Positions 35,498 through 45,209 are shown, numbered from the stretch's first letter. The stretch: 64,000 nt of DNA from Bin5 sp965207495 (GCA_965207495.1 OZ242287.1:3224001-3288000); one strand, 5' to 3'. Made by a program: numbers and translations. Notes: generated by a model from the sequence alone, not told the origin.

Positions 35498-37153
35498 TTA
35501 TTTCATGTTCCAATCCTGGGAGCGGTCAACGTACGGGCCGCCACCGGGTGCTGGGAAGTAGTGGAAGTCTTCGATATCGACTGTGGCGATACCGTAACGG
35601 GTGGAGACCCACCAGTATGCGAAGGTGGCCTCGTCGTTCTGATACTTGCAGAGAGCGGTGCGGGCTGCCCGGTAGTCATCGGCATTCTGCGCCGCGTCCA
35701 TGGCAGCGAAAAGGTCAACGTATGCGGAATCATCAATTCCCCATTGGTTGTCTTCCACGTACCAGATTGAGCTGTAGGATGCCGGTCCACCGCCGGCGCC
35801 GCGATAGGCGATGTTCCACTCGGTGGCATTGTCATCCACGACCGTGCGCCAGGTCGGCACGTCAAGGAAGGTCGGATTGACGTTGACGCCGACTTCGGCC
35901 ATGTTGGCCTGCATTACGGTTAGGATGTCTTTTGCCAACTGTGAGGTGTAGTAGGTGGGGATGTCAAGGTTGACATCGTCCAGCGTAACACCATCAGCGG
36001 CGGCTTCGGCCAGGAGTTCGCGGGCCTTGTCGGGATTGTATTCGTAGTAGTTGGCGTCTGCAGGCCAGAAAGTCGGATAGGGATCCTGGCAAGGCGTGGC
36101 CTGCGCGGTGCCGTTAAACACGTCGCTGATGATCGATGCGCGGTCGATACCATACATGAAGGCCTGCCGGATTCGTTTGTCATTCCACACGTCGTTCAGG
36201 AAGTTGTAGTTGAACATGTTTGTTACAAACGAGGGGCCTGAGAAGATCTGGTAGTCGGCGTTGCCTTCGAAACGGCTTGCCACATCGGCGCTGACGTAGG
36301 TGAAGTCGATGTCACCGCTCTCCAGAGCCAGGACGGCGGCAGTTTCGTCAACGAAGTAGCGGTTGATCAACTGATCCAGCTCGGGCACGCCGTCCCAGTA
36401 GTATTCGTTGGGCTGGATTGCCATGAACTGATCTTTTTCGTAGGAATGGAACTTGAACGGGCCGGTGCCGATGGGGCTGGAGAACCACCAGTCGCTGCTG
36501 AAAATCTCGGTGGGTTCGAAATCGATAGCGTGCTCGGGCAGGGCGTAGAAGCCGCGCACCGAATCGTAGAAACGCGGATTCGGAATGTTGAGCTCGATTT
36601 CAAGCGTCAGGTCGTCAACAGCGCGAATGCCAGCGATCTCGTCAGCTTCGCCATCGTTGTATTCGGTCCAGCCCACGATCTGCTGGGGCTGACCGATACC
36701 AAAGTGGGTCACGGAAGCCATGGGCGCAGCGACGAACTCAGCGGTCCACTTCAGATCAGAGGCGGTGAAATCCTCACCGTCGTGCCATTTGACGCCTTCT
36801 CGCAGGTTGAAAGTCCAAACGGTTGCATCGTCGTTTGGCTCCCAGCTCACCGCGAGCGCGGCTTCGCTGGTGTGGTTGGAGAAGGTGGAGTCCATGATGA
36901 TCAGCGGCGTGAACATCTTGACGAACCAGACGTTGCCGGCGCCGTTGTTGTACAGTACGCCCTGCGGGTCACCGCCTGGGCCAACGTCGAAGCCGCCGAT
37001 CAGGACCTGCTCGACTTCGGCATCTTCAGCGGAAGAGTCTTCCATCGGCGCCTCTGCCTCTTCTGCGGCCGGCGCGGCAGCTGGTGCGGCGCAGGCAACC
37101 AAGAGTGCAAATGACAGGACGATTACAAGACTCAGAAACTTGCTTCTGAACAT
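35498..37153 (-). CDS. ABC transporter substrate-binding lipoprotein, family 5
   Basis: About 551 residues, standard for peptide-type receptors. Signal peptide MFRSKFLSLVIVLSFALLVAC with lipidated Cys21, then an Ala/Pro/Glu-rich linker (AAPAAAPAAEEAEAPMEDSS) common in Chloroflexota lipoproteins. The mature part has WTFNLREGVKWHDGEDFTASD, the family-5 signature, and GTGPFKFHSYEKDQFMAIQPNEYYW. GGGAGG lies before ATG 37153, which I prefer over an open frame 96 bases upstream. It is the first gene of the reverse importer operon. Ligand unknown: peptides, oligosaccharides and metal chelates are all possible. Confidence 0.92.
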   Translation of the reverse strand: MFRSKFLSLVIVLSFALLVACAAPAAAPAAEEAEAPMEDSSAEDAEVEQVLIGGFDVGPGGDPQGVLYNNGAGNVWFVKMFTPLIIMDSTFSNHTSEAALAVSWEPNDDATVWTFNLREGVKWHDGEDFTASDLKWTAEFVAAPMASVTHFGIGQPQQIVGWTEYNDGEADEIAGIRAVDDLTLEIELNIPNPRFYDSVRGFYALPEHAIDFEPTEIFSSDWWFSSPIGTGPFKFHSYEKDQFMAIQPNEYYWDGVPELDQLINRYFVDETAAVLALESGDIDFTYVSADVASRFEGNADYQIFSGPSFVTNMFNYNFLNDVWNDKRIRQAFMYGIDRASIISDVFNGTAQATPCQDPYPTFWPADANYYEYNPDKARELLAEAAADGVTLDDVNLDIPTYYTSQLAKDILTVMQANMAEVGVNVNPTFLDVPTWRTVVDDNATEWNIAYRGAGGGPASYSSIWYVEDNQWGIDDSAYVDLFAAMDAAQNADDYRAARTALCKYQNDEATFAYWWVSTRYGIATVDIEDFHYFPAPGGGPYVDRSQDWNMK

Positions 37154-37646
37154 AGGTGCCTCCCTAGAGACTGGTGATGGTTGAAAATACGACAATGATA
37201 AACGTCCAGGAGTTGGGGGATAATCGCACGTCGGGGCAACAATTGTCAAATTCTGGGGTCAGTGCTGTGAACTGGGCCATGCCAATTTAAGGGAAGGTAG
37301 AGACTTCCGCATTGCTTACGAGAGCGATGATCTTGTCAGGTCGCCTGCGCTTTATCCTGTGTTATACTGGCGCAGTGGCTGGTAGGTGAATTGAATCATG
37401 AGGGTTGCCATGCTAAGTGCAGCTGACCGGAGTGGTTCTGCATGAGAGCGATGGCCATTGTCGCTACTCCAACCAGAACCTGGCAGGCGTGTGAACTCGG
37501 GGTATTTTTCTCGAGTTATCGACCAGTTCCTTCCGGAGTATTTTGACTCTCCACTGCCGCTGGTTTACGGCACAGAGCCAGTGCGTCGTTCGAAAATCCA
37601 AGCGGATTCCCATAGCTAGAAAAATCTTGAGGTCAGGAGGAGATCA
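37154..37646. other. 493-bp divergent intergenic region, no gene seen
   Basis: Lies between the binding-protein gene (reverse) and the MDR gene (forward), so both promoters should be here. TATACT near 37363 could be a -10 box for the forward strand, but it has no well-spaced -35 partner. No riboswitch pattern recognised. Confidence 0.35.
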
Positions 37647-38645
37647 GTGGCAGACCAAAACTACCAAATCCTCTTCGTGGAACGAGGTGTTGCTGATGTT
37701 CGGGCGTGCGAAATGCCTTCGGCGGGTCCGGGTCATATTATGGTTCGGGCGCTGGTCTCGCTGCTCAGCCCTGGAACGGAGAGGGCATTTCTCCTGGGTC
37801 TTGCGAATACTCCGTCTGAGTATCCGCAGAGGACTGGGTACAGCCACATCGGTGAAGTGGTGGCGGTAGGAGAGGGCGTTGAGGGATTTGAAGTGGGAGA
37901 TCGGGTTGCGTCGCGCTCGAACCACATGATGTATGCTGCTGTGCCAGCTTCCGACTGCCATCATGTTCCGGACGGGCTATCGAGCGAGCGGGCGGTCTTT
38001 TTCCGGCTTACGTCGATTGCGATGCAGGGTGTACGCAAGGCCCGGATTGAGCTTGGGGAGCCGGTGGCGGTCATCGGCTGCGGGCCGGTCGGGCTGATTG
38101 TGATGCAGTTGGCACGGCTCAACGGCGGGCTCCCGGTCGTCTCTATTGACAAAGACGCTCGCCGCCTCGAGTTTGCGGCGGCGCTCAATGTCGACGCCGC
38201 GCTGGGGGCGGATGACGGTCTCGGGGCCGCTCTGCGGGAACATAGCGGCGGTAAGGATCCGGCGGTGGTAATTGAAGCGACGGGCCATCCGGAGGCCATC
38301 CCTGCCGCTTTCGATCTGGCACGTTTTGGAGGGCGGGTGGTCTTGCTTGGCAGTACAAGGGGCGATACTGAGGCGGTGAACTTTTACCGCGATGTTCACA
38401 AGAAAGGACTGACTGTGTTAGGCGCACATGAGAGCGCGCGGCCGCGGCAGGATTCGGCGCCGGGCTGGTGGACTCATCTTGCGGATGAGGACACTGCCCT
38501 CAGGCTTCTTGCCGGCGGGAGGCTGGTGGTTGATCCCCTGAATACCCATCGATTCGCGTGGAAGAATGCAGCAGCGGCCTACGATTTGCTGGCAAGATGG
38601 GAACCGGAGATGTTGGGAGCCGTTCTGGACTGGCAGGCCTCGTAG
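37647..38645 (+). CDS. Zinc-free medium-chain dehydrogenase (MDR superfamily), second copy
   Basis: 332 residues. Like the protein at 26034, the zinc positions are replaced: SLLSPGTE for CGxCGTD and RTGYSHIG for GHExxG. The cofactor domain has VAVIGCGPVGLIVMQLARLNG and an Asp after strand two (VSIDKDARRLE), suggesting NAD(H). WARSxx-type metal lobe absent. The GTG 37647 start is supported by GGAGGAG five bases upstream. A flippase-like gene follows after 29 bp. Substrate unknown; the resemblance to the first zinc-less MDR suggests a shared kind of compound but the two are not close duplicates. Confidence 0.83.
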   Translation: MADQNYQILFVERGVADVRACEMPSAGPGHIMVRALVSLLSPGTERAFLLGLANTPSEYPQRTGYSHIGEVVAVGEGVEGFEVGDRVASRSNHMMYAAVPASDCHHVPDGLSSERAVFFRLTSIAMQGVRKARIELGEPVAVIGCGPVGLIVMQLARLNGGLPVVSIDKDARRLEFAAALNVDAALGADDGLGAALREHSGGKDPAVVIEATGHPEAIPAAFDLARFGGRVVLLGSTRGDTEAVNFYRDVHKKGLTVLGAHESARPRQDSAPGWWTHLADEDTALRLLAGGRLVVDPLNTHRFAWKNAAAAYDLLARWEPEMLGAVLDWQAS

Positions 38646-38674
38646 CAGACCCTCCAAACTGAGAAATCATACTT

Positions 38675-40033
38675 GTGCCCCAACTTTCAACACGAGGCGT
38701 CCTCAAGACCTGGTGGCCGCTGGCGTTGAGTTGGTTCATGATCACCGTGGAACAGCCGATTCTGGCGGCGGTCGTGGCCCGAAGTGCTGAACCCAAGGTC
38801 CAGCTGGCGGCCTGGGGCTTGGCTTTTTCGCTGATTCTCGTTCTTTCCGCTCCATCCATTTCGATGCTGGCGGCTTCGACGGCTCTGAGCAGAGACAAAG
38901 AGTCTTACAGGCGGGGCCGCCGGTATATGATCTGGCTGAGTGTCGGACTGACGTCCGTTCACTTTCTGCTCGCCTTTACACCTCTCTTCGATTTTGTTGT
39001 TTTCGGGCTGATTTCGGCGCCGGCGGAACTTGCAGGGCCGGTCCGCAGCGGTGTCCGAATCATGCTCCCCTTAATTCCGAGTCTTGCTTTACGGCGTTTC
39101 CAGTATGGAGTCCTGATTCGCTGCGACCAGACGCGCGCGGTATCGTTGGGAACTGTGCTCCGGCTTCTGCTTGAGGTGGCGCTGGCGGTTGGGCTGTTTC
39201 GGTTTTCAGGCTGGAACGGCGTCATCGTTGCCAGCACCACGATTTCGACCGGTGTCGTGTTCGAAGCGGTCTATGCAACACTGCGCGTACGACCAGTCGT
39301 TCAGAAGAACCTTTTGTCAAAGATTCCGGGCGCCGCGTCTCTGTCTTGGAATCGGTTCTTCCGCTTTTATCTGCCGCTGGTTCTGACGACATTCATGCAG
39401 ATTCTGCTGCAGCCTCTTGTCAGCGCCACGCTCAGCCGCATGCCGGATTCACTCGGTTCGCTCGCGCTTTGGCCTGTGCTTTTTGGTGTGTTGATCATGA
39501 CAAACAGCGCGGCTTTTGCATTCGTTGAATCGGTCATCGTGCTGTTGGACCGACCTGGTTCGATTGAAGTTTTGCGACGATTCACGTGGAAACTGGCTTT
39601 GTCCCTTGCCGCGGTCCCGCTGGTGATGGCGGTCACTCCGTTTGGTGACTTCTGGTTCTTGCGAATCGCTGCGCTACCGCCGGAATTGTTGCAGCAGGCA
39701 AAAGCTGTCCTCTGGCTGATCATTCCATTGCCGGCGATGACGGCACTTTCGAGCTTGTTCCAGGGGACGCTGATCAACAGCCAGCGGACGAGGAGCATCA
39801 CAGAAGCGGACGCGTTCTCGTTGACGACGTTGACTACTCTTCTGATTCTCGGTAGCGTTTGGGGCGGGAGGCCTTGCCTTGCCGGGGGCGGGAGCGCTTT
39901 TCTGTGCGGTGTTTCTGGCGTCTATATCGCGGTGGCAGCTTACAACTTCGGTTCGATTGTGCGAAACTTCTGGCTTTGGCGGCGATCGCAGCGGGTTTAC
40001 CTTTCGATTCGTCTGCGCCACGCGCGGGCATAG
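38675..40033 (+). CDS. MATE-like multidrug/polysaccharide flippase family protein
   Basis: 452 residues with about 12 hydrophobic segments and no signal peptide. The early stretch WWPLALSWFMITVEQPILAAVVAR resembles helix one of MATE or ANKH-like exporters, where helices 1 and 7 are similar; helix 7 here is FYLPLVLTTFMQILLQPLVSATLSR, which fits that duplicated plan. Members export drugs, citrate-like anions or lipid-linked glycans. The start is GTG 38675, with only a weak ribosome-binding site. It runs in the same direction 29 bp after the MDR gene. Its stop touches the terminator that ends the reverse operon. Confidence 0.7.
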   Translation: MPQLSTRGVLKTWWPLALSWFMITVEQPILAAVVARSAEPKVQLAAWGLAFSLILVLSAPSISMLAASTALSRDKESYRRGRRYMIWLSVGLTSVHFLLAFTPLFDFVVFGLISAPAELAGPVRSGVRIMLPLIPSLALRRFQYGVLIRCDQTRAVSLGTVLRLLLEVALAVGLFRFSGWNGVIVASTTISTGVVFEAVYATLRVRPVVQKNLLSKIPGAASLSWNRFFRFYLPLVLTTFMQILLQPLVSATLSRMPDSLGSLALWPVLFGVLIMTNSAAFAFVESVIVLLDRPGSIEVLRRFTWKLALSLAAVPLVMAVTPFGDFWFLRIAALPPELLQQAKAVLWLIIPLPAMTALSSLFQGTLINSQRTRSITEADAFSLTTLTTLLILGSVWGGRPCLAGGGSAFLCGVSGVYIAVAAYNFGSIVRNFWLWRRSQRVYLSIRLRHARA

Positions 40034-40055
40034 AAAAAGGCGGCCGGCAGCCGCC
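40032..40055 (-). terminator. Intrinsic terminator of the reverse 40101-46322 operon
   Basis: On the reverse strand AAGGCGGC (40055-40048), loop of five, GCCGCCTT (40042-40035) and then a T run (40036-40032). It lies 46 bases downstream of the stop at 40101 and ends the six-gene reverse set. Eight-bp stem, GC-rich core. Confidence 0.7.
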
Positions 40056-40100
40056 TTATGGTGAACGAGTTGTGGATGAGATCGGAGAGGTAGCTGCTTC

Positions 40101-41123
40101 CTAAGCGTCAGCTATTCTACCGGTCAACCGCAGGAGGGTCTCCTGTACCAGGAGTTCGTGTTCAGGAGAGCGGTCGGGTGGTTGTTGGCCGCGCAAAGTT
40201 GCTACGAAGGCAACCAACTCCTCTTCGTAGGTCTGCTGCCGGCTTTGGGTCGGGACCGGGATTATCTGGGCTCCGGCCTCGTAGTCTGCGGCGGCCACTT
40301 CCAAGCACAATCGAATTGCGTATGGGGGTTCGAAAGGATCGAGCAGAATTGCGCTTCCCTTCGTTCCGTAAACTTCAAAGCGGCGGGCCATCGGTTTGGG
40401 CTCCATCGCCGCGATGTCGACGAAGGCCAGTCCATTCTCGAACTCGAGAACTCCGAGCGTGTTGTCGGCACAGCTCGGACCGTCTACGCCGTCGGTACGG
40501 AGAAAACTGGTCGTTCGGGTGGGTCTGCCCATCAGCCATACAACTTGATCGAGCATGTGGCCACCCAGGTCGAAAAAGATACCTCCCTGATGAACTTCAA
40601 GGGCCTTGCGAGACTCTGCGGTTACGCTGGTGGACATGTGGGCGCGGGTACAAAATATGTCCCCCAGGAGGCCGCCGTGTACCCAATCGGCGATCTGACA
40701 GAATCCGTTCTGGTAACGGAACATGTAGCCCATTTGGATGAGCAGGTCTTTATCCTGGGCCTTCCCCATCACTCTCTGCCAGCCGGGCCAGTCTTCGCCG
40801 GCGGGTTTGTCGTACCACACGTGCAGGCCGGCGTCGACCAGGGCTTCGGTCTGCGGGAGGCTCTCGGCGTTCTTGCCCTCTGACGATACGGCGACGATTG
40901 AGGTGTCGGACAGGAGTTCGTCTTCCGAGTCAAACCAGCGCACATTGCTGAACGGACCGGAGGTTCCTTCCAGTTCGGCGCGGCGTACGGAGTCGGGCTC
41001 GAAGACGCCGACAATTTCCACGTCGGGCGAGTCCTGCATGGCCTGGAGCTTGCCGGCAGCGTGTCCGTGCTTGGTCCCGTATTGGGCCATTACCAGAGGC
41101 GGCGCGTCTGTACCGGTGGTCAT
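40101..41123 (-). CDS. Gfo/Idh/MocA family oxidoreductase
   Basis: 340 residues, NAD(P)-dependent sugar or cyclitol dehydrogenase family. The N-terminal Rossmann motif is unusual: MAQYGTKHGHAAG rather than GxGxxG. The active-site Lys106 is in WYDKPAG in place of the common EKP. GGIFFDLGGHMLDQVVWLMG matches the second-domain helix with its conserved His. It is the last gene of the reverse set and the terminator follows. AGGAA stands right before ATG 41123. The variant cofactor motif is shared by a subset of this family; redox role retained as far as one can see. Confidence 0.85.
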   Translation of the reverse strand: MTTGTDAPPLVMAQYGTKHGHAAGKLQAMQDSPDVEIVGVFEPDSVRRAELEGTSGPFSNVRWFDSEDELLSDTSIVAVSSEGKNAESLPQTEALVDAGLHVWYDKPAGEDWPGWQRVMGKAQDKDLLIQMGYMFRYQNGFCQIADWVHGGLLGDIFCTRAHMSTSVTAESRKALEVHQGGIFFDLGGHMLDQVVWLMGRPTRTTSFLRTDGVDGPSCADNTLGVLEFENGLAFVDIAAMEPKPMARRFEVYGTKGSAILLDPFEPPYAIRLCLEVAAADYEAGAQIIPVPTQSRQQTYEEELVAFVATLRGQQPPDRSPEHELLVQETLLRLTGRIADA

Positions 41124-41192
41124 TTCCTGACCCCTTTATTGGTGGATTTGTCTGTAGTAAAAAAATTTCAGTTTGCCGCCGACAAGGTTAGG

Positions 41193-42167
41193 TTAGGCGC
41201 AAACAGGGTTGTCCTTGGTCCAACGGTTGAAGTTACCGGCATCCTCAATGGTTGCCATGTAGTCGCGAGTGTCCCGCCACAGTTTTTCCCAATCTGACGG
41301 CTCCTGCAGGACGGTATCGGGATATTTGCGGCTGCGGGCGACGAAACCTGGAAAGGCTGGTCGGCCGGTTGGCTGTCCGACAGGGTTGTAGCGCAGATCG
41401 AAGCTCCAACGGATCGCATCGCTGTTGTTGGAATAGGAGGCGTGCAGGGTCTGTTTGTGCATCAGGAGCGCGTCGCCCTTTTTCATGACCATGGGCACTG
41501 CCTTGCCGTCGAGAAGTTTGCCGGGAACGGAGAGCCCAATGTTGGAGGGACAATGGTCAATGAGGCCTCGTTTATGGCTGCCGGGCCATACACAAAGGCA
41601 ACCGTTCTCTACGTTCACGTCCATGAGCGAGAACCAGACTGTCAGCATCTGAGTTTCGTCCGCTTCGGGGCGAACAACGCCGTGGTCCTGGTGGACGGGT
41701 GTCTTGCCCAGTTGCACGCGCCCTGTTTCCTCGTTGACCGGTGTGAGGCGTTCCGGGGGCTTGAGGCGGACATGCTGGACTGGGTTGGAGTAAATCTCCC
41801 CACCGAGGATCGACTCGACGGAATCCAGCAGACTATCGTTTGTCAACATGTGGAAGACAGCTGGGCCGGCCCAAAACGGCGTGTCCGGCTTCACGTTGCC
41901 TTGCGGCAGGGAGAAGTCGAAGTACTGGGCGTGGACTTTTCCGCTTTCCTGGTAGATGGCGATCAGCCTATCGGAGAATGGGAGATCTTCGTACAGGGAG
42001 GAGATCTCGCCTGCTTCAAACAGTTCGTGCGCCAAGCTGTCCAGCACACCCTTGTACTCTTCAATAACGGGGTCTATGTCTTCTTCGGGACTGAAGACGC
42101 CTTCGACAATTACGTATCCATATTCGTCAAAATGTGCGAGCTGCTCGGCCGTGAGTTTCATGGTCAT
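41193..42167 (-). CDS. Phytanoyl-CoA dioxygenase (PhyH) family protein
   Basis: Fe(II)/2-oxoglutarate oxygenase, 324 residues. Iron ligands His159 and Asp161 (TPVHQDHG) and His242 (KQTLHASYS), plus Arg253 or Arg259 (AIRWSFDLRY) for 2-oxoglutarate, are in the usual order. WPGSHKRGLIDH follows the pattern of the family. Members hydroxylate varied small molecules, not only phytanoyl-CoA. GGAGG lies four bases before ATG 42167. It is framed by two Gfo/Idh genes in one reverse operon, so it may hydroxylate or demethylate a sugar-related compound, which is inference. Confidence 0.9.
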   Translation of the reverse strand: MTMKLTAEQLAHFDEYGYVIVEGVFSPEEDIDPVIEEYKGVLDSLAHELFEAGEISSLYEDLPFSDRLIAIYQESGKVHAQYFDFSLPQGNVKPDTPFWAGPAVFHMLTNDSLLDSVESILGGEIYSNPVQHVRLKPPERLTPVNEETGRVQLGKTPVHQDHGVVRPEADETQMLTVWFSLMDVNVENGCLCVWPGSHKRGLIDHCPSNIGLSVPGKLLDGKAVPMVMKKGDALLMHKQTLHASYSNNSDAIRWSFDLRYNPVGQPTGRPAFPGFVARSRKYPDTVLQEPSDWEKLWRDTRDYMATIEDAGNFNRWTKDNPVCA

Positions 42168-42209
42168 GCCCTCCTGTTTGCATTCCCATTTACGAGAGAC
42201 GGATTAGTG

Positions 42210-43334
42210 CTATGTATTCTGCGTATCGTCGGACATATTATCGTTTCTAAGCTGCGCAGCGCGTATATCGTACTTGCCAGGGCGCTGCGGCGTCAAGTGG
42301 CCTGATTCCACCATCAGATCGAGGGGATTGACGCGTGTTTGGAGGGGCATTTCCACCTTTTCGTGCATGCGGGCGGACTCGTACACGGCGTGGATCATCT
42401 GAAGGGCCTTGTAGCCATGCTCGCCCGCTCCTCTGTGGGCGTCGACCTTGCCTTCGACCCAGTCGGCCAGCTCATCTGCCTGGGCGGCTGCGCCTTCCTG
42501 CCATTCGAAACGGCTGCCCAGTTCCTCGACGGTATAGAACTTGCCGTCGGGAACATGCTCTTCCCAGCGGCCGCCACTCTTCGCGTTCAGGATCTGCAGC
42601 GTTTCGGTGGTGATGCTGATCATGCCGTCGCTTCCGAAGATCTGTGCGCCCTGATAGTAGTTGGGAACGAGGTCGCTGAGGATCATTGCGCGGGGCCCGC
42701 CGGCGAACTGGAAGACTGCCATGGCGCGGTCTTCGATGCGGGTGGCGCGCTCGTGCTGGTCGGTCTTGCGTTCGATGTTGCCCATGACCCAAACGCATTC
42801 GTCGTCGGACAGAAGGTAGCGGTACATGTCGGCCTGGTGGGAGCTGTAGTTGGGGAGGCCGGCGCCGCCCATGCTCTGTATGAGGTTGACATCGCCGATC
42901 GCGTTGCAGCCTATCAGCTCTTTTGCCAACGTGTAGGCGGGGAGAAAGCGGCGCTGGTGGCCGATGGCGAGTTTCACGTCGTTGCGGCGGCAGGCGATCA
43001 TCATCTGCTCGGCGGCGCCAACTGTATCGGCCATCGGTTTCTCGCAGAGAATCGCCTGGGGCTTGAAGGCGGCGGCGGCTACTGTCCAAGGGGCGTGCCC
43101 TTTGTGCCAGGTGCAGATAGAGACGACATCGGGGCGCTCTTTCTCCATCATCTCCCTGCCGTCGGAGTAGTGGGCGGGAGAGATGTTGAACTGGCCGTTC
43201 TTTTCGGCCATTGCCTCGGCACTGAGGTCGGCCAAGGCGACGACTTCATAGCGACCGGAGGCCAGATAGCCGTGAATATGATTGGCGGATATTCCGCCTG
43301 TGCCTATGACGGCAGCACGCAGCTTGTTGGGCAT
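42210..43334 (-). CDS. Gfo/Idh/MocA family oxidoreductase
   Basis: About 374 residues. AAVIGTGGISANHIHGYLASG is the Rossmann motif and LCEKPMADT carries the catalytic Lys near residue 99. HQRRFLPAYTLAKELI and the substrate-domain stretch SSHQADMYRYLL follow as usual. I take ATG 43334, with GGTGG about ten bases upstream, rather than GTG 43346. The tail after residue 340 (MPLQTRVNPLDLMVESGHL) is typical of the longer members. It is upstream of the PhyH gene by 42 bp. Substrate unknown; inositols, glucosides and amino sugars are all known in the family. Confidence 0.88.
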   Translation of the reverse strand: MPNKLRAAVIGTGGISANHIHGYLASGRYEVVALADLSAEAMAEKNGQFNISPAHYSDGREMMEKERPDVVSICTWHKGHAPWTVAAAAFKPQAILCEKPMADTVGAAEQMMIACRRNDVKLAIGHQRRFLPAYTLAKELIGCNAIGDVNLIQSMGGAGLPNYSSHQADMYRYLLSDDECVWVMGNIERKTDQHERATRIEDRAMAVFQFAGGPRAMILSDLVPNYYQGAQIFGSDGMISITTETLQILNAKSGGRWEEHVPDGKFYTVEELGSRFEWQEGAAAQADELADWVEGKVDAHRGAGEHGYKALQMIHAVYESARMHEKVEMPLQTRVNPLDLMVESGHLTPQRPGKYDIRAAQLRNDNMSDDTQNT

Positions 43335-43447
43335 TTTCGTATCCACCCATTGTGGCTTTTCGGGACGGCATTGTCCGTTTCTCGGCGGCCTAATTCATCG
43401 ATTTCCGCTTTACAATTGCAGCGAATACGACAACTAATGCGTTCGAA

Positions 43448-44215
43448 TCAGACCGAGGTATAGCCGCCGTCGACGACGAGAATCTGGCCGGTCACCATGC
43501 GGGCGGCGTCGGAGGCCATGTAAATGATTGCGCCAGCGATTTCATGCGGCTCGGCGATGCGGCCCATAGGAATCTTTTCCAGGTTTTTGGCGAAGTCGGG
43601 GTTCTTGATGGCCTGTTCCAGGAGCGGCGTGCGGGTGAAGGTCGGTGCGACGGCGTTGACGGTGATGTTATGGGGGGCCCATTCCACTGCCAGGGAGCGG
43701 GTCATCTGGCCGACAGCGCCTTTGGCTGAGGCGTAGATGGAGCGCAATGGGCCGCCGACCACGCCAACCTGCGAGCTTATGGCGATGACGCTGCCTTCGA
43801 TGCCGGCATCGATCATGCGGCGGGCGCAGGCTGTGGACATGAAGAAGGCGCCTTTGAAATTTACATCGGAAATGAAGTCGAATTCGTCTTCGGTGTAGTC
43901 GAGGGCCGGTTTGGGGCTGTTGTAACCGGCGTTGTTGACGACGGAGTCGATGCGGCCGAATGTGTCCCATGTCTGGGCGACGAAGCGGTCGATGCTTTCC
44001 AGGTCGGTTACGTCGAGATGCCAGGCTTTGGCCTTGACGCCGTGGGCGCGGCACTGCTCGGCGGTCTCTTCACTTTCGCTGACCGTGCGGCTGCCGAGGG
44101 CCAGGCTGGCGCCGTAGCGGGCGGCTGTTTCGGCGATGGATTTGCCGATGCCCTTGCCGGCTCCGGTGACGATCATGACTTTGCCGCTCAGGTCGAAACT
44201 TACTTCATCAGACAC
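43448..44215 (-). CDS. Short-chain dehydrogenase/reductase
   Basis: Classical SDR, 255 residues. TGAGKGIG at 17-24 binds NAD(P); NNAG at 94-97; the tetrad is Asn119, Ser148, Tyr161 and Lys165 (YASAK). It ends VDGGYTSV like FabG-type and sugar-alcohol dehydrogenases. The Arg43 after strand two (GSRTVSES) suggests NADP preference. The GTG 44215 start follows AAGGAG. It sits between the isomerase and Gfo/Idh genes in the reverse set, so a hydroxyl-keto conversion on a sugar-like compound is plausible. Confidence 0.92.
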   Translation of the reverse strand: MSDEVSFDLSGKVMIVTGAGKGIGKSIAETAARYGASLALGSRTVSESEETAEQCRAHGVKAKAWHLDVTDLESIDRFVAQTWDTFGRIDSVVNNAGYNSPKPALDYTEDEFDFISDVNFKGAFFMSTACARRMIDAGIEGSVIAISSQVGVVGGPLRSIYASAKGAVGQMTRSLAVEWAPHNITVNAVAPTFTRTPLLEQAIKNPDFAKNLEKIPMGRIAEPHEIAGAIIYMASDAARMVTGQILVVDGGYTSV

Positions 44216-44366
44216 ATTTGTCTCCTTAGTTCATTCTGGACGCATCGTAGTTGGTTAACTGTATGTCTAGAGTGCCGATATGGTGAATTGCGGCGACTCT
44301 GCTCGCAGGAACCGTCAGCGGCCATTTCAGGCGCGGAAAATTGGGACCGGCCAGTTAGACCGCTGC

Positions 44367-45209
44367 TTATCCCCGTTCGATACCGGCGTCGTTGAAAGCC
44401 TTTGCCAGGACATCATAGGTCTGGGTTGCGACTTCCAGCGGGTAGTAGGGGGTCCGTCGCTGGACCATGTTGCTGATTTCAGCGGTGATGAAGCCGGTGT
44501 AGCCGTGACGCTGCATTGATTTCAAGTAGGTGACGTAGTCGAATTCGCCTTCACCCGGGATGAGGAATTCGAAGTCGGGCACGGTGCCGCGTTCGTCCTT
44601 GACGTGTGTGTGGCTTGCGTGGGGGGCCATCGCAGAGACCGACTCTTCGATACCGATTCCCATGACGTTGAAGTGGCTGATGTCGAAATTGACACCGACG
44701 GCGTCGGAGTCAACGCGATTTATGACCTCTAGCATACGTTGAGGGGTGTCGATGATCGAGCCTACGTGGGGTTCAATGGCAATTGTGACGCCCTGGCTCT
44801 GGCCGTAAGCCGCGGCCTCTTGAATGCGCTCGACGAGGAGGTCCAGTTTGCTCTCCCAGTCCTCTGGGCTGCCGCCGGCGGTTGTGTCGATTACTGGAGG
44901 TCCGTCTGCTGTGGCCCAGTCGAGAGCCAAGTCTATTGTTCGCTTGAGGCGTTCGAGATTGGTGGCATGGCTGGCGGCGTCCTCGTCCATCAGGCTGACG
45001 TGGCCGGCGATTGCGGGCAAACGGAGATTGTGGTCCTTAAGCAGTTTGGGAATGCGGCTGCGTTCGTTCTTGTCCAGCTTTTCGAGGGCGGTCGAATGGT
45101 GGGAGAGGACGGTGAGCTCGACACCGTCGAAGCCGAGGCCGGAGAGATGGCGAACGATGGCGTCGATGGGAACGGTCGGCATACCCCACGTGCTGAATCC
45201 CAGTTGCAT
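44367..45209 (-). CDS. Sugar phosphate isomerase/epimerase family protein (TIM barrel)
   Basis: 280 residues, same superfamily as the protein at 17776 but only distantly alike. Metal ligands Glu146 (IAIEPHVG), Asp176 (NFDISHF), His202 (THVKDE) and Glu244 (ITAEIS) are intact. These proteins isomerise keto/aldo sugars, or, in C-glycoside breakdown, cleave C-C glycosidic bonds of oxidised substrates. AGGTAG precedes ATG 45209. It is second in the reverse operon after the zinc dehydrogenase. Function cannot be narrowed further from sequence. Confidence 0.85.
   Translation of the reverse strand: MQLGFSTWGMPTVPIDAIVRHLSGLGFDGVELTVLSHHSTALEKLDKNERSRIPKLLKDHNLRLPAIAGHVSLMDEDAASHATNLERLKRTIDLALDWATADGPPVIDTTAGGSPEDWESKLDLLVERIQEAAAYGQSQGVTIAIEPHVGSIIDTPQRMLEVINRVDSDAVGVNFDISHFNVMGIGIEESVSAMAPHASHTHVKDERGTVPDFEFLIPGEGEFDYVTYLKSMQRHGYTGFITAEISNMVQRRTPYYPLEVATQTYDVLAKAFNDAGIERG

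Noticed and set aside
42339..43463. Forward frame of 374 residues
   Set aside because: Complement of the Gfo/Idh gene at 42210-43334; no recognisable motif.
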